From: JAEUKA01 sp035328405
GTDB taxonomy: Bacteria > Myxococcota_A > Polyangia > Palsa-1104 > JAEUJZ01
Direction: 5' to 3'
DNA: 64,000 nt
NCBI GenBank assembly: GCA_035328405.1
Contig: DAOLIT010000012.1
Span: 1-64,000, forward strand
Shown: positions 62,390 through 64,000 of the stretch, piece by piece
Numbering within the stretch: position 1 is the stretch's first letter
How the letters are laid out: every line of letters starts with the position of its first letter
Position numbers and translations under genes: made by a program
The notes under the pieces: model-generated
The model's database searches: none
What the model was told of the DNA's origin: nothing
Seen by the model: the letters and a program-made list of their open reading frames with translations, nothing else

Positions 62390-62419
62390 GCGCGCAAAAC
62401 CGAGCGCCCTTTTCTGCGC
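62390..62419. promoter_or_regulatory. Imperfect inverted repeat upstream of a sigma-54 promoter
   Basis: GCGCGCAAAA and TTTTCTGCGC form an inverted repeat with about 10-base spacing, 45-75 bases upstream of the predicted transcription start. It may be an activator site. The repeat is imperfect and lies inside a G+C-rich stretch at the end of the phosphatase gene's 3' flank. Confidence 0.25.
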
Positions 62420-62477
62420 AGCCTTGCTGGAACCGCTGGCCGTTTTTGCCGACTGTTTGCGACTGGGCCAAACCCGT

Positions 62478-63863
62478 TCAGCGCAGCGGGGATTGGGCCC
62501 TCGCCGGTTGAAACCCAGACGAGGGCGCGGACGGCGCAGTCGATGCTGTTGATGCTGTTGATGCGGTCGGTGCAGTCGGTGCCGGTGACGCAGGCGGCGC
62601 GGGCGGCGCAGTCGATGTAGGCGGCGCGGGCACAAGCGTCAAGAAGGCCGGACCCGGCGGTGTCGATTGGGTCAGCGATCGCAACGCCGGATCGACAATC
62701 TCGCGGATCGGTTTCCCCGTGGCAGTCGGAAACCCGATGCCCAAAAGCTTGGCGACCGTGGGCGCAAGATCCGTGTGTTTGTACGTCCCCCGCGCCGTCC
62801 GAGCCGGTATCCCCGGCCCCACCGCAAGCGCAAACACCCCCGCACACCCCGAGCAAGGCTTGGTCCGAATTTTCTCTGCGATGCACCGACCGTGCGACGC
62901 CCATTGCGCAGGGTCCTCTGCCGTGTCGCGCCCATGGTCTGTCGTGATGAGCAGATACGTGTTGTCCCGATAAAACGGGTCCGCTTGCAGCGTGTCAAAG
63001 ATGCGTCCCAACAGGTAATCGTCCTGCCGCAGCGCCAAGTGGTAATGAAAAATCCCGTAGTGCTGCCCCGTCTTCCGCTGCACCCGTGCGTGCAGGTGTG
63101 CTTCCTCGTCCGCATCGCCCAAGTGAATCACCACCAGGCGCGGATGCCGTTTCGGCACTTCCCGAGCAAATTCCAAAAACGTGTCCACGTCCGTCCGCGA
63201 ATTTGCATAGACCTCGGGTTTGAAAAACGGTCCTGGCCCTGGCGGTAGCGCAGACCCTTGGCCTTGCACTTGCGTCGGCACCGGCACGGGCACCGGCACG
63301 GGCGCAGACGGCGCTTGCGCCCCGTTCATCACATTCATCACGTTGTTTTTGAAACCGCAGCTTCGGAAAAAATCGTCCTCTGCCACAAGCGGCGGCACCG
63401 CTGCAATCGCACACAAAGGCGACCACGACGCCACCAGGGCCACCCCATCAAACCCTTTCTTGAGCGGCCTCACCGCCTGCTGCATGAGCGTCGGGTAATG
63501 ACTCCGAAAATCCTCGACCGGAGGATGGTTCGTCAGGATTTTTTCTTGCCGTCGCCCCGCGAAAATGTCCGCATACGCGGGCAAACTCACTCCCGCCGGG
63601 TTCGAGATCGACACATTCGGCAACCACAACCCCCGCTTCCTCAGTTGCCCCAGCACCGGAAACAATTCGGAAAAACGCACCGGCCTCCCCGCATCATCCA
63701 CCGCCCGACCGCCCCACTCTTGTTGGCGGATGCCGTCCACCAGAATCAGGACCACGTTGCGTTCTTTCGGTGCACCGGGCTGCGCCGGGCCCACTTCTGC
63801 ACCGTGAACTGCCGCCAAGCTCCACCCCATACACAGGGCAAGCACCATGAGGACCCTTTGCAT
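62478..63863 (-). CDS. Alkaline phosphatase/sulfatase superfamily enzyme, secreted
   Basis: 461 residues. Signal peptide (about 1-21, AAVHGA), then the metal-binding LILVDG (Asp43), the nucleophile region NPAGVSLPAYADIF (about 90), HLGDADEEAHLH and TTDHGRDT. This is the alkaline phosphatase/type I phosphodiesterase/sulfatase fold. The final 70 residues are low-complexity Ala/Pro/Ser/Thr with a TAS triplet repeat, encoded by a DNA microsatellite, probably a flexible linker or wall-spanning tail. ATG start at 63863. Substrate unknown. Confidence 0.8.
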   Translation of the reverse strand: MQRVLMVLALCMGWSLAAVHGAEVGPAQPGAPKERNVVLILVDGIRQQEWGGRAVDDAGRPVRFSELFPVLGQLRKRGLWLPNVSISNPAGVSLPAYADIFAGRRQEKILTNHPPVEDFRSHYPTLMQQAVRPLKKGFDGVALVASWSPLCAIAAVPPLVAEDDFFRSCGFKNNVMNVMNGAQAPSAPVPVPVPVPTQVQGQGSALPPGPGPFFKPEVYANSRTDVDTFLEFAREVPKRHPRLVVIHLGDADEEAHLHARVQRKTGQHYGIFHYHLALRQDDYLLGRIFDTLQADPFYRDNTYLLITTDHGRDTAEDPAQWASHGRCIAEKIRTKPCSGCAGVFALAVGPGIPARTARGTYKHTDLAPTVAKLLGIGFPTATGKPIREIVDPALRSLTQSTPPGPAFLTLVPAPPTSTAPPAPPASPAPTAPTASTASTASTAPSAPSSGFQPARAQSPLR

Positions 63864-64000
63864 TCAGCGCACGATGTTACGAGAAGCCAAATGCCCATGT
63901 CCAGACTCCTCATCCCCTTCCCAATTCCCACCCACACCGCCGAAAACCGACCTCGCACCCTGTTTCAACAGCATGAACCCTTGTCAAACCGACCTCGCAC
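63864..64000. other. Right-edge sequence with a short direct repeat
   Basis: The text ACCGACCTCGCAC occurs at about 63947 and again at the very end (about 63988). It could be the start of another tandem array that the window cuts off. No gene is seen here. Confidence 0.4.

Noticed and set aside
1..64000. tRNA or rRNA genes
   Set aside because: No cloverleaf or rRNA motif was found in the intergenic stretches read by eye; a search tool could still find one.

Overview
The window looks like chromosomal DNA from a deltaproteobacterial/Myxococcota-type organism. The evidence is indirect: fairly high G+C by eye, with dense, mostly operonic coding; Hanks-type Ser/Thr kinases and a kinase/FHA fusion; many secreted lipoproteins (EGF-like, Cys-rich, CotH-like, beta-propeller); three excellent -24/-12 (sigma-54) promoters; and an F1Fo ATP synthase operon with two b-type subunits but no a or c subunit. 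No rRNA, tRNA, CRISPR array, transposase or prophage gene was seen.

Left edge (1-1.5 kb): a 64-bp tandem repeat with a TGATCA-centred palindrome, then a lower-G+C accessory gene, then a further repeat fragment. 1.5-6.3 kb: MFS transporter, hemerythrin-like protein, sigma-70 family factor and an FHA-containing pseudokinase, all on +. 6.4-13.4 kb on -: three overlapping genes including two V4R-domain proteins, a PPP-type phosphatase, asparaginase II, TsaE, a polysaccharide flippase and a Ser/Thr kinase with a PEGA domain. 13.5-20 kb on -: atpF'-atpF-atpH-atpA-atpG-atpD-atpC.

20-29 kb: small lipoprotein, recJ and GST, then a surface-lipoprotein stretch (endoglycoceramidase-like GH5, EGF/beta-helix protein, CotH-like protein) with more A+T-rich DNA. 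29-32.6 kb on -: a short division cluster rsmH-ftsL-ftsI without mraZ or the mur genes. 32.8-41 kb: a sigma-54-driven Cys-rich lipoprotein, ureohydrolase, YggS-type PLP protein, MlaF-type ATPase, glycogen synthase, and a large Tat-type propeller lipoprotein. 41-48 kb: membrane protein, a sigma-54-driven small protein, GH57 glucan branching enzyme, a RibF-DUF4912 fusion, a TMEM43-family protein and a second small protein.

48-56.3 kb: an MFS symporter divergent from a six-gene signalling operon (response regulator, small membrane protein, Na+/solute symporter-histidine kinase fusion, small helical protein, MCP-type signalling protein, cupin lipoprotein). 56-64 kb: SprT-like/DUF2786 protein, an orphan SNF2-associated N-terminal domain, phospholipase D/cardiolipin synthase, FtsH, a sigma-54-driven 70-aa protein and an alkaline-phosphatase-superfamily enzyme.

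Candidates for something undescribed: the small sigma-54-driven genes, two of the small proteins sharing an N-terminal motif, the transporter-kinase/MCP/cupin operon, the RibF-DUF4912 fusion and the exported, His/Pro-repeat-bearing AtpF. All family names come from motifs read by eye; no database search was possible.
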